Shown here: positions 57,368-64,000 of the stretch, piece by piece
Layout: each line of letters opens with the position of its first letter
Position numbering within the stretch: position 1 is the first letter of the stretch
Assembly: GCF_001050375.1 (NCBI RefSeq)
Contig: NZ_KQ130483.1
Coordinates: 160,458 to 224,457, forward strand
DNA: 64,000 nucleotides
From: Catenovulum maritimum
Lineage (GTDB): Bacteria; Pseudomonadota; Gammaproteobacteria; Enterobacterales; Alteromonadaceae
Direction: 5' to 3'
Made by a program: the position numbers and the translations under genes
The notes under the pieces: model-generated
Told to the model about the DNA's origin: nothing
Seen by the model: only the letters and a program-made list of their open reading frames with translations
Database searches by the model: none

Positions 57368-58512
57368 GACAAGATCCTTGTTAATGTTTCAATCACTTTA
57401 TTTTGTTCTTTTGCTGTCATAGTTGGAAATATAGGCAGAGATAAAGTGCGGCGATAATAGGTCTCTGCATTTTCAAAATCACCTTTTTGAAAACCTAATG
57501 CCTGATAATATGGTTGCCAGTGTACTGGAATATAATGCACATTCACGCCGATACCTGCCTCTATCAGTTGCTGGTAAACTTCACCTCTATCATGTTCCAA
57601 TAGCTCAATTGTATAAAGGTGCCATGCAGATTGATGTAAAGTTTCAAACTCGGGTAATTGTAAAGGCAAAGATTGTAAACCTTCAAAATAACGCTGAGCT
57701 TGGAGCCTTCTTCTTTTAACAAAATCAGGCAATTTTTTCAGTTGGGAAATACCCAGCGCAGCATTTAAATCACTCAATCTATAATTTAAACCCAGTTCAG
57801 TTTGCTGATAACACCAAGCTTGATTTAATTCTGGGTCTGTCGCCGGTATATCTCTAGACACGCCATGCTTAGCGAGTAAACGCGCTTTATCAATAATAAC
57901 TCGACTATTAGTTAAGACAGCGCCGCCTTCTGCTGTCGTAATAGATTTGACAGGATGAAAGCTAAAAACGCTTATATCTGAATATTGGCAACTACCTATC
58001 ATAGAGCCCAAATACTGGCCACCTAAGGCATGACAAGCATCTTCAATTATCTTTACATTATATTTTTTAGTCAGTTTTGCGATAGTAAGCATATCGCAAC
58101 TTAACCCAGCAAAATGCACAACAATGATAGCCTTAGGCAAACTATTTTCTTGTTTAGCTAAGGCTAATTTAGTAGCCAGTTTATCAGCGCAGATATTATG
58201 TGTGATTGGATTGATATCAACAAAATCAATTTGAGCGCCTGCAAGTCGAGCTGAATTAGCTGAGGCAACAAAAGTAATAGGCGTCGTCCATACTATATCG
58301 CCTGCTGTGACACCTAAACTCAAGCAAGCTAAATGTAATGCTGATGTGGCGCTATTAACGACTAAACTATATTGAGCTTGGGTAAAATCACACAGCGCTT
58401 GTTCAAACTCAGGAACTTTAACCCCTTGGGTTAAAAATTGATTTTTTAATACATCAACAACGGCGTTAACGTCATCGTCATCTATATGATGTTTACCATA
58501 AGGAATCATCAA
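57364..58512 (-). CDS. pseC: UDP-4-amino-4,6-dideoxy-N-acetyl-L-altrosamine transaminase
   Basis: A 382-residue DegT/DnrJ/EryC1 PLP aminotransferase. IPYGKHHIDDDDVNAVVDVL is the family start, VNSATSALHLACLSLGV binds PLP phosphate, and the PLP Lys is in FSFHPVKSITTAEGGAVL. IIEDACHALGGQYLG holds the PLP Asp. It performs step 2 of pseudaminic acid synthesis, after PseB, whose gene overlaps it by four bases. Confidence 0.94.
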   Translation of the reverse strand: MMIPYGKHHIDDDDVNAVVDVLKNQFLTQGVKVPEFEQALCDFTQAQYSLVVNSATSALHLACLSLGVTAGDIVWTTPITFVASANSARLAGAQIDFVDINPITHNICADKLATKLALAKQENSLPKAIIVVHFAGLSCDMLTIAKLTKKYNVKIIEDACHALGGQYLGSMIGSCQYSDISVFSFHPVKSITTAEGGAVLTNSRVIIDKARLLAKHGVSRDIPATDPELNQAWCYQQTELGLNYRLSDLNAALGISQLKKLPDFVKRRRLQAQRYFEGLQSLPLQLPEFETLHQSAWHLYTIELLEHDRGEVYQQLIEAGIGVNVHYIPVHWQPYYQALGFQKGDFENAETYYRRTLSLPIFPTMTAKEQNKVIETLTRILS

Positions 58513-59504
58513 TAACTCTTATCTAACTCTGCAAGTTGTTCTACATTTAAAAATTCAGGGTTAGTTCCAGAATGATATTCAAACTTATCACTGACAGCTC
58601 TCCCCTGCTCTTTTAATTTATTGATTGAGTAATCAATATTTTTATCAAAAAATGAAATAGGCGGCGTAATGACATAATGATCGGAAAACTCTAAGGTGTG
58701 ATGAGCAACTTCTTCAGGCACCATGACTTCATGCAACTTTTCCCCTGGGCGAATACCGATTACATCATATTGTTGTGAACCAGACATAGCTTCAACTAAA
58801 TCCAGAATTCGAACCGAAGGTATTTTAGGGACAAAAATTTCTCCGCCTTGCATGCGTTGGAAATTTTTGACAACAAATTCAACGCCCTGCTCTAACTTAA
58901 GCCAAAAACGAGTCATTTCAGGGTGAGTGACTGGTAACGACGTTTTGCCTTCATTTAATAATTTTCGATAAAAAGGAACAACAGAACCACGAGAACCAAC
59001 GACATTACCATAACGAACAACAGAAAAACGCGTACCATCCGAACCAGAAATATTGTTAGCAGCAACAAATAATTTATCGGATGCTAGCTTAGTTGCCCCA
59101 TATAAATTAACTGGATTAGCGGCCTTGTCAGTTGAAAGGGCAATAACACGTTTAACATCTGCATCAATTGCCGCATCTATCACATTCTGTGCCCCCATGA
59201 TATTAGTTTTAATACACTCCATCGGATTATATTCAGCTGCAGGAACTTGCTTTAGTGCCGCTGCATGTACAACATAATCAACCCCTCTCATCGCCGTAAT
59301 TAATCTATCTTTGTCTCTGACATTACCAATAAAATAGCGCATAGCAGGATGTTGAAATTCTTGTTGCATTTCAAATTGTTTTAATTCATCTCGCGAGAAT
59401 ACAATCAATTTTTTAGGTTGAAAGTTTTGCAATAGATAATTGATGAAACAGCGGCCAAAAGACCCTGTTCCACCTGTAATTAGAATTGATTTATTATTAA
59501 ACAC
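58509..59504 (-). CDS. pseB: UDP-N-acetylglucosamine 4,6-dehydratase (inverting)
   Basis: A 331-residue SDR that opens the pseudaminic acid pathway. NKSILITGGTGSFGRCFIN, VVHAAALKQVPAAEYNPME, IALSTDKAANPVNLYGATK (with the Tyr and Lys), VRYGNVVGSRGSVVPF and VRPGEKLHE-type text (GIRPGEKLHEVMVP) are all typical. The start is taken as GTG at 59504 because GGGAGAG sits just upstream and the protein then begins close to the first strand; an ATG at 59528 is in frame. Confidence 0.94.
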   Translation of the reverse strand: MFNNKSILITGGTGSFGRCFINYLLQNFQPKKLIVFSRDELKQFEMQQEFQHPAMRYFIGNVRDKDRLITAMRGVDYVVHAAALKQVPAAEYNPMECIKTNIMGAQNVIDAAIDADVKRVIALSTDKAANPVNLYGATKLASDKLFVAANNISGSDGTRFSVVRYGNVVGSRGSVVPFYRKLLNEGKTSLPVTHPEMTRFWLKLEQGVEFVVKNFQRMQGGEIFVPKIPSVRILDLVEAMSGSQQYDVIGIRPGEKLHEVMVPEEVAHHTLEFSDHYVITPPISFFDKNIDYSINKLKEQGRAVSDKFEYHSGTNPEFLNVEQLAELDKSY

Positions 59505-59533
59505 GATCTCTCCCAAACAACATTCCAAGCCAA

Positions 59534-59881
59534 TTATTTATATTTTTTAATTGCTTTTCGGCCTCGAACAACACCAATTAACTCTTTCTCGGACTCTAGC
59601 AATAGCTTTTTACATATAGTTAAGAGTTCATTATTTACTTTAACTTCTGATTCTGCAAAGAATTTTTTATTCTCGAGTGGGATTTGTTGATCTTCAAGAT
59701 ATTTAGTAACAATCAGGTCCCTAGTATCAATTTGTTTAAATAAATCCTCTGTATCTAATGTTTCAGAATTCAATATAGAGATAATCTGCTTATTTAAACA
59801 ATCAAGTTCATCAAATGTATAGTCATGCGAGAAATCTGACAAATTAAACCGCGCTTTGTCTTTTTTGTTGTTGGAGTTCAT
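59534..59881 (-). CDS. FliT-like flagellar export chaperone
   Basis: A 115-residue, highly charged, all-helical protein located right after fliS, the place of FliT in flagellar gene sets. LDCLNKQIISIL, EDLFKQIDTRDLIVTKYLE and LLTICKKLLLESEKELIGVV give three predicted helices with a FliT-like spacing. FliT is the chaperone of the cap protein FliD. Sequence identity to known FliT is not obvious, so the name rests on size, helical pattern and position. Overlaps fliS by 38 bases. Confidence 0.6.
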   Translation of the reverse strand: MNSNNKKDKARFNLSDFSHDYTFDELDCLNKQIISILNSETLDTEDLFKQIDTRDLIVTKYLEDQQIPLENKKFFAESEVKVNNELLTICKKLLLESEKELIGVVRGRKAIKKYK

Positions 59882-60275
59882 AAGCTTCTTGTTTTGCTTC
59901 CTCAGGTATTTGAGACCAAGCAGTTTTAATAGGGAGCATTAAACCTATCACTTCATCCATAATTGTTAAACTGTTTTGTACATGGGCGTCAGTTAAACGG
60001 CTAACCATATATTCATACAAAGCGTAGAGATTATTTGTGACTTCATTATCCATATCAAGATCTAATGTATCTCTAAGGTGCACAAGAATGGCGGAAGCTT
60101 TCGATAGATGCTCAGCTTTGCCTTCATAGTCTTTACGTTCCATACAACCTTTAGCATAGGCCATTTTGTCTAGTGAACCTTGCATTAACATCAAAGTTAA
60201 TTGATGAGGATCAGCTTGGGCAACTTGCTGTTTTAAATTACCTTGTTTATAAGCATTGATACCACGGTTATACAT
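59844..60275 (-). CDS. fliS: Flagellin export chaperone FliS
   Basis: A 143-residue four-helix chaperone that binds flagellin C-termini in the cytoplasm. YNRGINAYKQGNLKQQVAQA and ADPHQLTLMLMQGSLDKMAYA are the conserved FliS N-terminus; LRDTLDLDMDNEVTNNLYALY follows as two pieces around the acidic loop, and a helix with YEYMVSRLTDAHV. ATG at 60275 with GGAG six bases ahead is preferred over an in-frame TTG at 60287. The tail EAYELQQQKRQSAV overlaps the next gene. Confidence 0.95.
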   Translation of the reverse strand: MYNRGINAYKQGNLKQQVAQADPHQLTLMLMQGSLDKMAYAKGCMERKDYEGKAEHLSKASAILVHLRDTLDLDMDNEVTNNLYALYEYMVSRLTDAHVQNSLTIMDEVIGLMLPIKTAWSQIPEEAKQEAYELQQQKRQSAV

Positions 60276-60288
60276 TTTATTCTCCAAC

Positions 60289-61782
60289 TTATATAAATGA
60301 TGAGCTTAAAGATGCCATAAGCGAACTACCCGTTCTTTGCAACTTAGACACAGTCAAATCAAGGTTAATATATTTTTTTCTTAATAAGGTTTCGTAGTCA
60401 GACATTTGTATCTCAAAACGAGCTCTGTCATCTCCGAGTTGATCTTTTTGATCTTTGTAGGATTGTTCTCGAGAAGGTAAAAGTCCGCCAAAAGTGGTGT
60501 ATTCATATATATAATCATACAAACGGTTGGCAATCCCTTCATCGTCATCTGAAAATAACGCAGCTATTTCATCATAATTATCATCGAGCGCTTCATCCAA
60601 TAGTTCTTCACCACTACCAAATCCAAATTCATCAACTGCAGATACTTCCAATTTACCTTTATCAGTAAAAGCAACACCAATTTGAAATAAGCTACCAAGC
60701 TCTGAAGCACTAACTGAACTAGATAAAATTGAGCTCAAGCCTGATTCTATCCCACGCAACATAAAGTCACCAGCTAACGCACCATCATCTTCAAGCTCTG
60801 ATGTACCATAACGAGTTAGAGTCGCTATCTCATCTAACATGGTATTATAGTTATCAACAAAATCTGTGATTTTGTTTTTTAAACCTTCTTTATCGTAACC
60901 GATTTCTAAAGTTGAAGCTTGTTTGGCACCGGACGCATCAACGCTACTCACTGCAGTAGCTTCAAAAGTTACATTTTCAATAACATTTTCAAATTCATTC
61001 GTTTCACTCTCAACAACTATACCATCAATTGTTGCTTGAGCATTCTGTGCATCTGTAATACGTATTTTAGTAACATCATCACCGCCAACCAAGTCTTCAT
61101 CGTAAGCATAAGAGCTACCGGCAGACGACTCTGTCGATATTTTTTCAAGTTCGACAATATCATCAGTATTAACGATAGATAAATTATTATCAGCCCCTGT
61201 AGTGTCAGAAGTATAAACTAGCTTAGTGCCATCTGAAGTGCCGGTTTCAATAATACTGGCACGAACGCCAAAGTCTTCACCAGCAGTATTAACTGCTGTT
61301 CTATATTCAGACAATGTCATATTTGCTGTAACGGGAACAATGAAGCTATCGCTTCCTATGTTGAATGTTAAATTACCAGCTTGGGTGCTAATTATAGAAG
61401 AAGAGCCATTAGTGAAATTACCATCACCTGTAGTTATTCTGCTACCACTAGCTAACTGATCGACTGTTATCTCATATTCATTTTGCACAGCACTGTTTGA
61501 TGCTTCGGCGGTAAAAGGACCTGTCTCGCCTTCGCCTAGATCTGGATGGGATAATATAGCTTTACGACCTTGCAAGTCATAGCTATTGCGAAGTTCATCA
61601 ACAGAATCTTTAAATTCTTCCATTTTAGATTTTAAGGTTGCAATTGCAGAGATAGAAGTTTCAAGTTCTTCTTCTCGACTATCAAGCCTAGCTTGACGTG
61701 GTGCTCGCTCAGCTTCAAGTAACTGAGTGACCAAACCGCTTAAATCTAATCCGGAGCCAACCCCAATAGATGAGACAGACAT
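60289..61782 (-). CDS. fliD: Flagellar filament cap protein FliD
   Basis: A 497-residue hook-associated protein 2. The N-terminal VSSIGVGSGLDLSGLVTQL and LLEAERAPRQARLD, followed by a coiled coil, match FliD; EYEITVDQLASGSRI-type text, LSEYRTAVNTAGEDFGVRA and VDNYNTMLDEIATLTRY are also typical. The central region (about 90-280) is Ser/Thr/Gly-rich and acidic. The final helix (YINLDLTVSKLQRTGSSLM) completes the D0 part. It caps the growing filament and is exported by the flagellar type III system. Confidence 0.95.
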   Translation of the reverse strand: MSVSSIGVGSGLDLSGLVTQLLEAERAPRQARLDSREEELETSISAIATLKSKMEEFKDSVDELRNSYDLQGRKAILSHPDLGEGETGPFTAEASNSAVQNEYEITVDQLASGSRITTGDGNFTNGSSSIISTQAGNLTFNIGSDSFIVPVTANMTLSEYRTAVNTAGEDFGVRASIIETGTSDGTKLVYTSDTTGADNNLSIVNTDDIVELEKISTESSAGSSYAYDEDLVGGDDVTKIRITDAQNAQATIDGIVVESETNEFENVIENVTFEATAVSSVDASGAKQASTLEIGYDKEGLKNKITDFVDNYNTMLDEIATLTRYGTSELEDDGALAGDFMLRGIESGLSSILSSSVSASELGSLFQIGVAFTDKGKLEVSAVDEFGFGSGEELLDEALDDNYDEIAALFSDDDEGIANRLYDYIYEYTTFGGLLPSREQSYKDQKDQLGDDRARFEIQMSDYETLLRKKYINLDLTVSKLQRTGSSLMASLSSSFI

Positions 61783-61800
61783 GATAAACCTCTCATAATG

Positions 61801-62247
61801 CTAAACTTCTCTATTAATAAGAACTCCCACTGCTTTACCTGCATCAGTGCGCAACTTATCAATACGCTCAGCTAACTTTAAAATTTCTTCTGACGGAATT
61901 TGTCGAATCAGATCACCCGATTCTTTATCCGTAACTTGTATAATAGAGCGCTGACTTTTTTCATCAAATGAAAAATTAAGATCTCTATTTTGTGCCTGAA
62001 CAAAATCGGATACTTCAGAAAGTGCAGAATCCAAATCCTGTTCTTCGTTAACTAACTTATCGACTGCAAAATCTGATTCTTTAGTACTTTCCACTAAACT
62101 AAGTTTAGCTTGTTTACTATTGGAATCAATTGAACTGTCAGTATTTTGACTTTTGGAGCTATCCAAGCTTTCTTGGGCGCTATTAACTTTAGTTTGACTC
62201 GATTGATAAGCAATATTATTGCCAATTTGTGAGATATCAAATTCCAT
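61801..62247 (-). CDS. flaG: FlaG family protein
   Basis: A 148-residue protein. The C-terminal 70 residues form the FlaG domain: LNFSFDEKSQRSIIQVTDK and LIRQIPSEEILKLAERIDKL. The N-terminal half is a Ser/Gln/Asn-rich, probably unstructured stretch. FlaG influences filament length in several bacteria. AGGAGG 8 bases before the ATG gives strong translation. It lies between flagellin and fliD, the usual order in polar-flagellum clusters. Confidence 0.9.
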   Translation of the reverse strand: MEFDISQIGNNIAYQSSQTKVNSAQESLDSSKSQNTDSSIDSNSKQAKLSLVESTKESDFAVDKLVNEEQDLDSALSEVSDFVQAQNRDLNFSFDEKSQRSIIQVTDKESGDLIRQIPSEEILKLAERIDKLRTDAGKAVGVLINREV

Positions 62248-62276
62248 AAAAATTTCCTCCTAATTTCAATTAGGAT

Positions 62277-62306
62277 TAGCCACCTAGGAGTGAGACTAAG
62301 TGGCTA
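62277..62306 (-). promoter_or_regulatory. Stem-loop between flagellin and flaG
   Basis: On the minus strand TAGCCACT pairs with AGGTGGCTA (one bulge or wobble), closing a 13-base loop. There is no T-run after it, so it is more likely an mRNA-stabilising 3' hairpin or a partial terminator that lowers flaG/fliD expression relative to flagellin. Confidence 0.5.
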
Positions 62307-62321
62307 TTCTGACGAGCGCTT

Positions 62322-63146
62322 TTATCCTAATAAAGATAATGCACTTTGTGGTCTTTGGTTCGCTTGACTTAACACCGAAATACTAGCTTGTTGAACAATT
62401 TGATTTCTTGTTAATTCAGCAGTTTCTGTCGCAAAATCTGTATCTCGAATTGCTGAACGAGCAGATGATACATTTTCGATGACGTTACTTAAGTTACGAA
62501 CTGTTGATTGAAAACGGTTTTGAAGTGCACCTAAATCAGCTCGAGCAGCACCTATAGTAGAAATAGCAGTATCAATTGCCGTTAATGCAGCAGAAGCACC
62601 ATCTGTAGTCGCAACTGTAGTATTAGCTAAACTTAAACCAGAAGCGCCATAGCCACCTGAACGAGAGATATTAACAGAAATAGTTTGGCCACCATTTGCA
62701 CCAACTAAAAATGCTGCTGAATATGTACCGGTTAGTAAATCAGTTCCAGCGAACTGAGTATTAGCACCTATTCGGCTAATTTCAGTTTTTAATGCTGACA
62801 CTTCTTTTTGCAGTGCAGCCCTATCTGATGAACTATTGATACCATTTTGAGATTGTACCGCTAGCGTTCTAATACGCTGTAAAGACGTTGTAATCTCTTG
62901 TAACGCACCCTCAGCAGTTTGTACCACAGAAATACCATCATTAGCATTTCGAACAGCTTGGTTTAAACCCTGAATTTGAGTCGTCATTCTATCTGAAATT
63001 TGTAAGCCAGCAGCATCATCAGCAGCTCGATTGATTCGAAAACCAGATGAAAGACGTTCAAATGATGTATTTAGTGAATTGCCTGATTGAGATAACTGAC
63101 GTTGTGCATTTAATGACGAAACGTTAGTGTTCACGAACATAGACAT
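62322..63146 (-). CDS. Flagellin
   Basis: A 274-residue filament subunit. The D0/D1 N-terminus is canonical (VNTNVSSLNAQRQLSQSG, LSSGFRINRAADDAAGLQIS, NDGISVVQTAEGALQEI), as is the C-terminus (RSAIRDTDFATETAELTR, ending in RPQSALSLLG). The variable middle (about 140-195) is short and rich in Ser, Thr and Gly (ISVNISRSGGYGASGLSLAN, TTVATTDGASAA), giving many candidate sites for nonulosonate glycosylation. AGGAGG 8 bases before the ATG and an exact sigma-28 promoter indicate high, late-class expression. Downstream genes fliS and Maf fit as chaperone and glycosylator. Confidence 0.97.
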   Translation of the reverse strand: MSMFVNTNVSSLNAQRQLSQSGNSLNTSFERLSSGFRINRAADDAAGLQISDRMTTQIQGLNQAVRNANDGISVVQTAEGALQEITTSLQRIRTLAVQSQNGINSSSDRAALQKEVSALKTEISRIGANTQFAGTDLLTGTYSAAFLVGANGGQTISVNISRSGGYGASGLSLANTTVATTDGASAALTAIDTAISTIGAARADLGALQNRFQSTVRNLSNVIENVSSARSAIRDTDFATETAELTRNQIVQQASISVLSQANQRPQSALSLLG

Positions 63147-63162
63147 AAAAATAACCTCCTGA

Positions 63163-63185
63163 AATCATTTATCTACTAAATGATT
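63163..63185 (-). promoter_or_regulatory. Perfect hairpin in the flagellin 5' UTR
   Basis: AATCATTT (63163-63170) and AAATGATT (63178-63185) form an 8-bp stem with a 7-base loop, a few bases from the AGGAGG ribosome site. It may stabilise the message or regulate translation. Confidence 0.6.
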
Positions 63186-63281
63186 CACTTGAATTTCAAC
63201 CCTTACGAGTTGCCTCATTTAATACTTTGAAACTCGGCCCCTCAACCTCATTTCAAAACTTATATTTCCCCTCATTTAAAG

Positions 63282-63308
63282 TTATCGGCAAAAACTAGAG
63301 GAGCTTTA
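63282..63308 (-). promoter_or_regulatory. Sigma-28 (FliA) promoter of flagellin
   Basis: On the minus strand TAAA (63308-63305), exactly 15 bases, then GCCGATAA (63289-63282) is an exact match to the sigma-28 consensus. It lies about 135 bases before the flagellin ATG. The upstream 55 bases (63309-63364) are very AT-rich and could act as an UP-like element. Confidence 0.92.
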
Positions 63309-63364
63309 GTGTTTTTTATGATTTTTTTTCAATTATTTTAAAAATAAAATTAAAACAATCAGTT

Positions 63365-63371
63365 AAGTCCA
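63365..63371 (-). repeat. Single inverted unit fronting the heptamer array
   Basis: AAGTCCA is the reverse complement of the array unit TGGACTT. Seven A residues (63372-63378), one unit length, separate it from the first array unit, so the edge can form a 7-bp stem. Confidence 0.85.
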
Positions 63372-63378
63372 AAAAAAA

Positions 63379-64000
63379 TGGACTTTGGACTTTGGACTTT
63401 GGACTTTGGACTTTGGACTTTGGACTTTGGACTTTGGACTTTGGACTTTGGACTTTGGACTTTGGACTTTGGACTTTGGACTTTGGACTTTGGACTTTGG
63501 ACTTTGGACTTTGGACTTTGGACTTTGGACTTTGGACTTTGGACTTTGGACTTTGGACTTTGGACTTTGGACTTTGGACTTTGGACTTTGGACTTTGGAC
63601 TTTGGACTTTGGACTTTGGACTTTGGACTTTGGACTTTGGACTTTGGACTTTGGACTTTGGACTTTGGACTTTGGACTTTGGACTTTGGACTTTGGACTT
63701 TGGACTTTGGACTTTGGACTTTGGACTTTGGACTTTGGACTTTGGACTTTGGACTTTGGACTTTGGACTTTGGACTTTGGACTTTGGACTTTGGACTTTG
63801 GACTTTGGACTTTGGACTTTGGACTTTGGACTTTGGACTTTGGACTTTGGACTTTGGACTTTGGACTTTGGACTTTGGACTTTGGACTTTGGACTTTGGA
63901 CTTTGGACTTTGGACTTTGGACTTTGGACTTTGGACTTTGGACTTTGGACTTTGGACTTTGGACTTTGGACTTTGGACTTTGGACTTTGGACTTTGGACT
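63379..64000. repeat. Perfect 7-bp tandem repeat (TGGACTT)n, n at least 88
   Basis: From 63379 to the window edge every base fits the unit TGGACTT in one unbroken phase: 88 complete copies and six bases of another, with no substitution or slip that I could find. The unit has no stop codon in any of the six frames and no ATG, so it holds no gene of its own. Because 7 is not a multiple of 3, each strand encodes the same heptapeptide repeat in all frames. It is not a CRISPR, since there are no spacers. It lies upstream of the flagellin promoter; what is on its far side is not visible. Confidence 0.98.

Noticed and set aside
63379..64000. CRISPR array
   Set aside because: The units are contiguous 7-mers without spacers, and no cas genes are visible.

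Overview
The window looks like chromosomal DNA of an AT-rich, polarly flagellated marine gammaproteobacterium, most likely order Alteromonadales (a Catenovulum-like relative is a guess). The reasons are the hisGDCBHAFI gene order behind a His-rich leader peptide, the cmoA-cmoB pair, a DUF2058 protein, and the order flagellin-flaG-fliD-fliS-fliT-like-pse. No rRNA, tRNA, CRISPR array, phage module or intact insertion sequence was recognised.

Layout, left to right. (1) 1-4958, minus strand: a fimbrial cluster of lipoprotein, DUF4402-type pilin, PapD-like chaperone and a partial CS1-type usher whose C-terminus carries an apparent SPOR domain. (2) 4959-5664: mostly non-coding, with a MITE-like element bounded by TAATACCA inverted repeats. 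(3) 5665-13455, plus strand: a complete histidine operon with leader peptide and attenuator; its HisG is strongly divergent. (4) 13548-14271: a 105-bp imperfect palindrome, then a DUF2058 gene. (5) 14358-20090, minus strand: a tripartite RND efflux system. (6) 20271-22547, plus strand: cmoA, cmoB and an unrecognised small gene. (7) 22604-63146, minus strand: about 40 kb of tightly packed, co-directional genes for flagellar filament parts and surface glycan synthesis. (8) 63365-64000: a perfect 7-bp tandem repeat that runs off the right edge.

In the direction of transcription the large island starts with flagellin, FlaG, FliD, FliS and a FliT-like chaperone. The pseudaminic acid pathway follows (PseB, PseC, PseF, a GT9-like transferase, PseI, PseG, PseH). 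Next is an acyl-handling module (ACP, ketoreductase-like SDR, AMP-ligase, LuxE-like, LuxC-like), then glycosyltransferases, UDP-galactopyranose mutase and a large Maf/DUF115 protein, which is the family that decorates flagellin with nonulosonates. The last part holds a sulfotransferase, a UDP-sulfoquinovose-synthase-like enzyme, a probable GDP-heptose/6-deoxyheptose pathway, a PDH-E1-like alpha/beta pair without E2 or E3, a Nudix hydrolase, four methyltransferases, a PhyH-type oxygenase and a final multidomain glycosyltransferase. The simplest reading (inference) is that most of this island builds and attaches an elaborate glycan, based on acylated pseudaminic acid and perhaps sulfated and methylated, to the flagellin encoded at its head.

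The most striking non-coding signal is the array of at least 88 perfect TGGACTT units. It starts 70 bp upstream of a sigma-28 promoter that matches consensus exactly, ahead of flagellin, and is fronted by one inverted unit (AAGTCCA) separated from it by exactly seven A residues.
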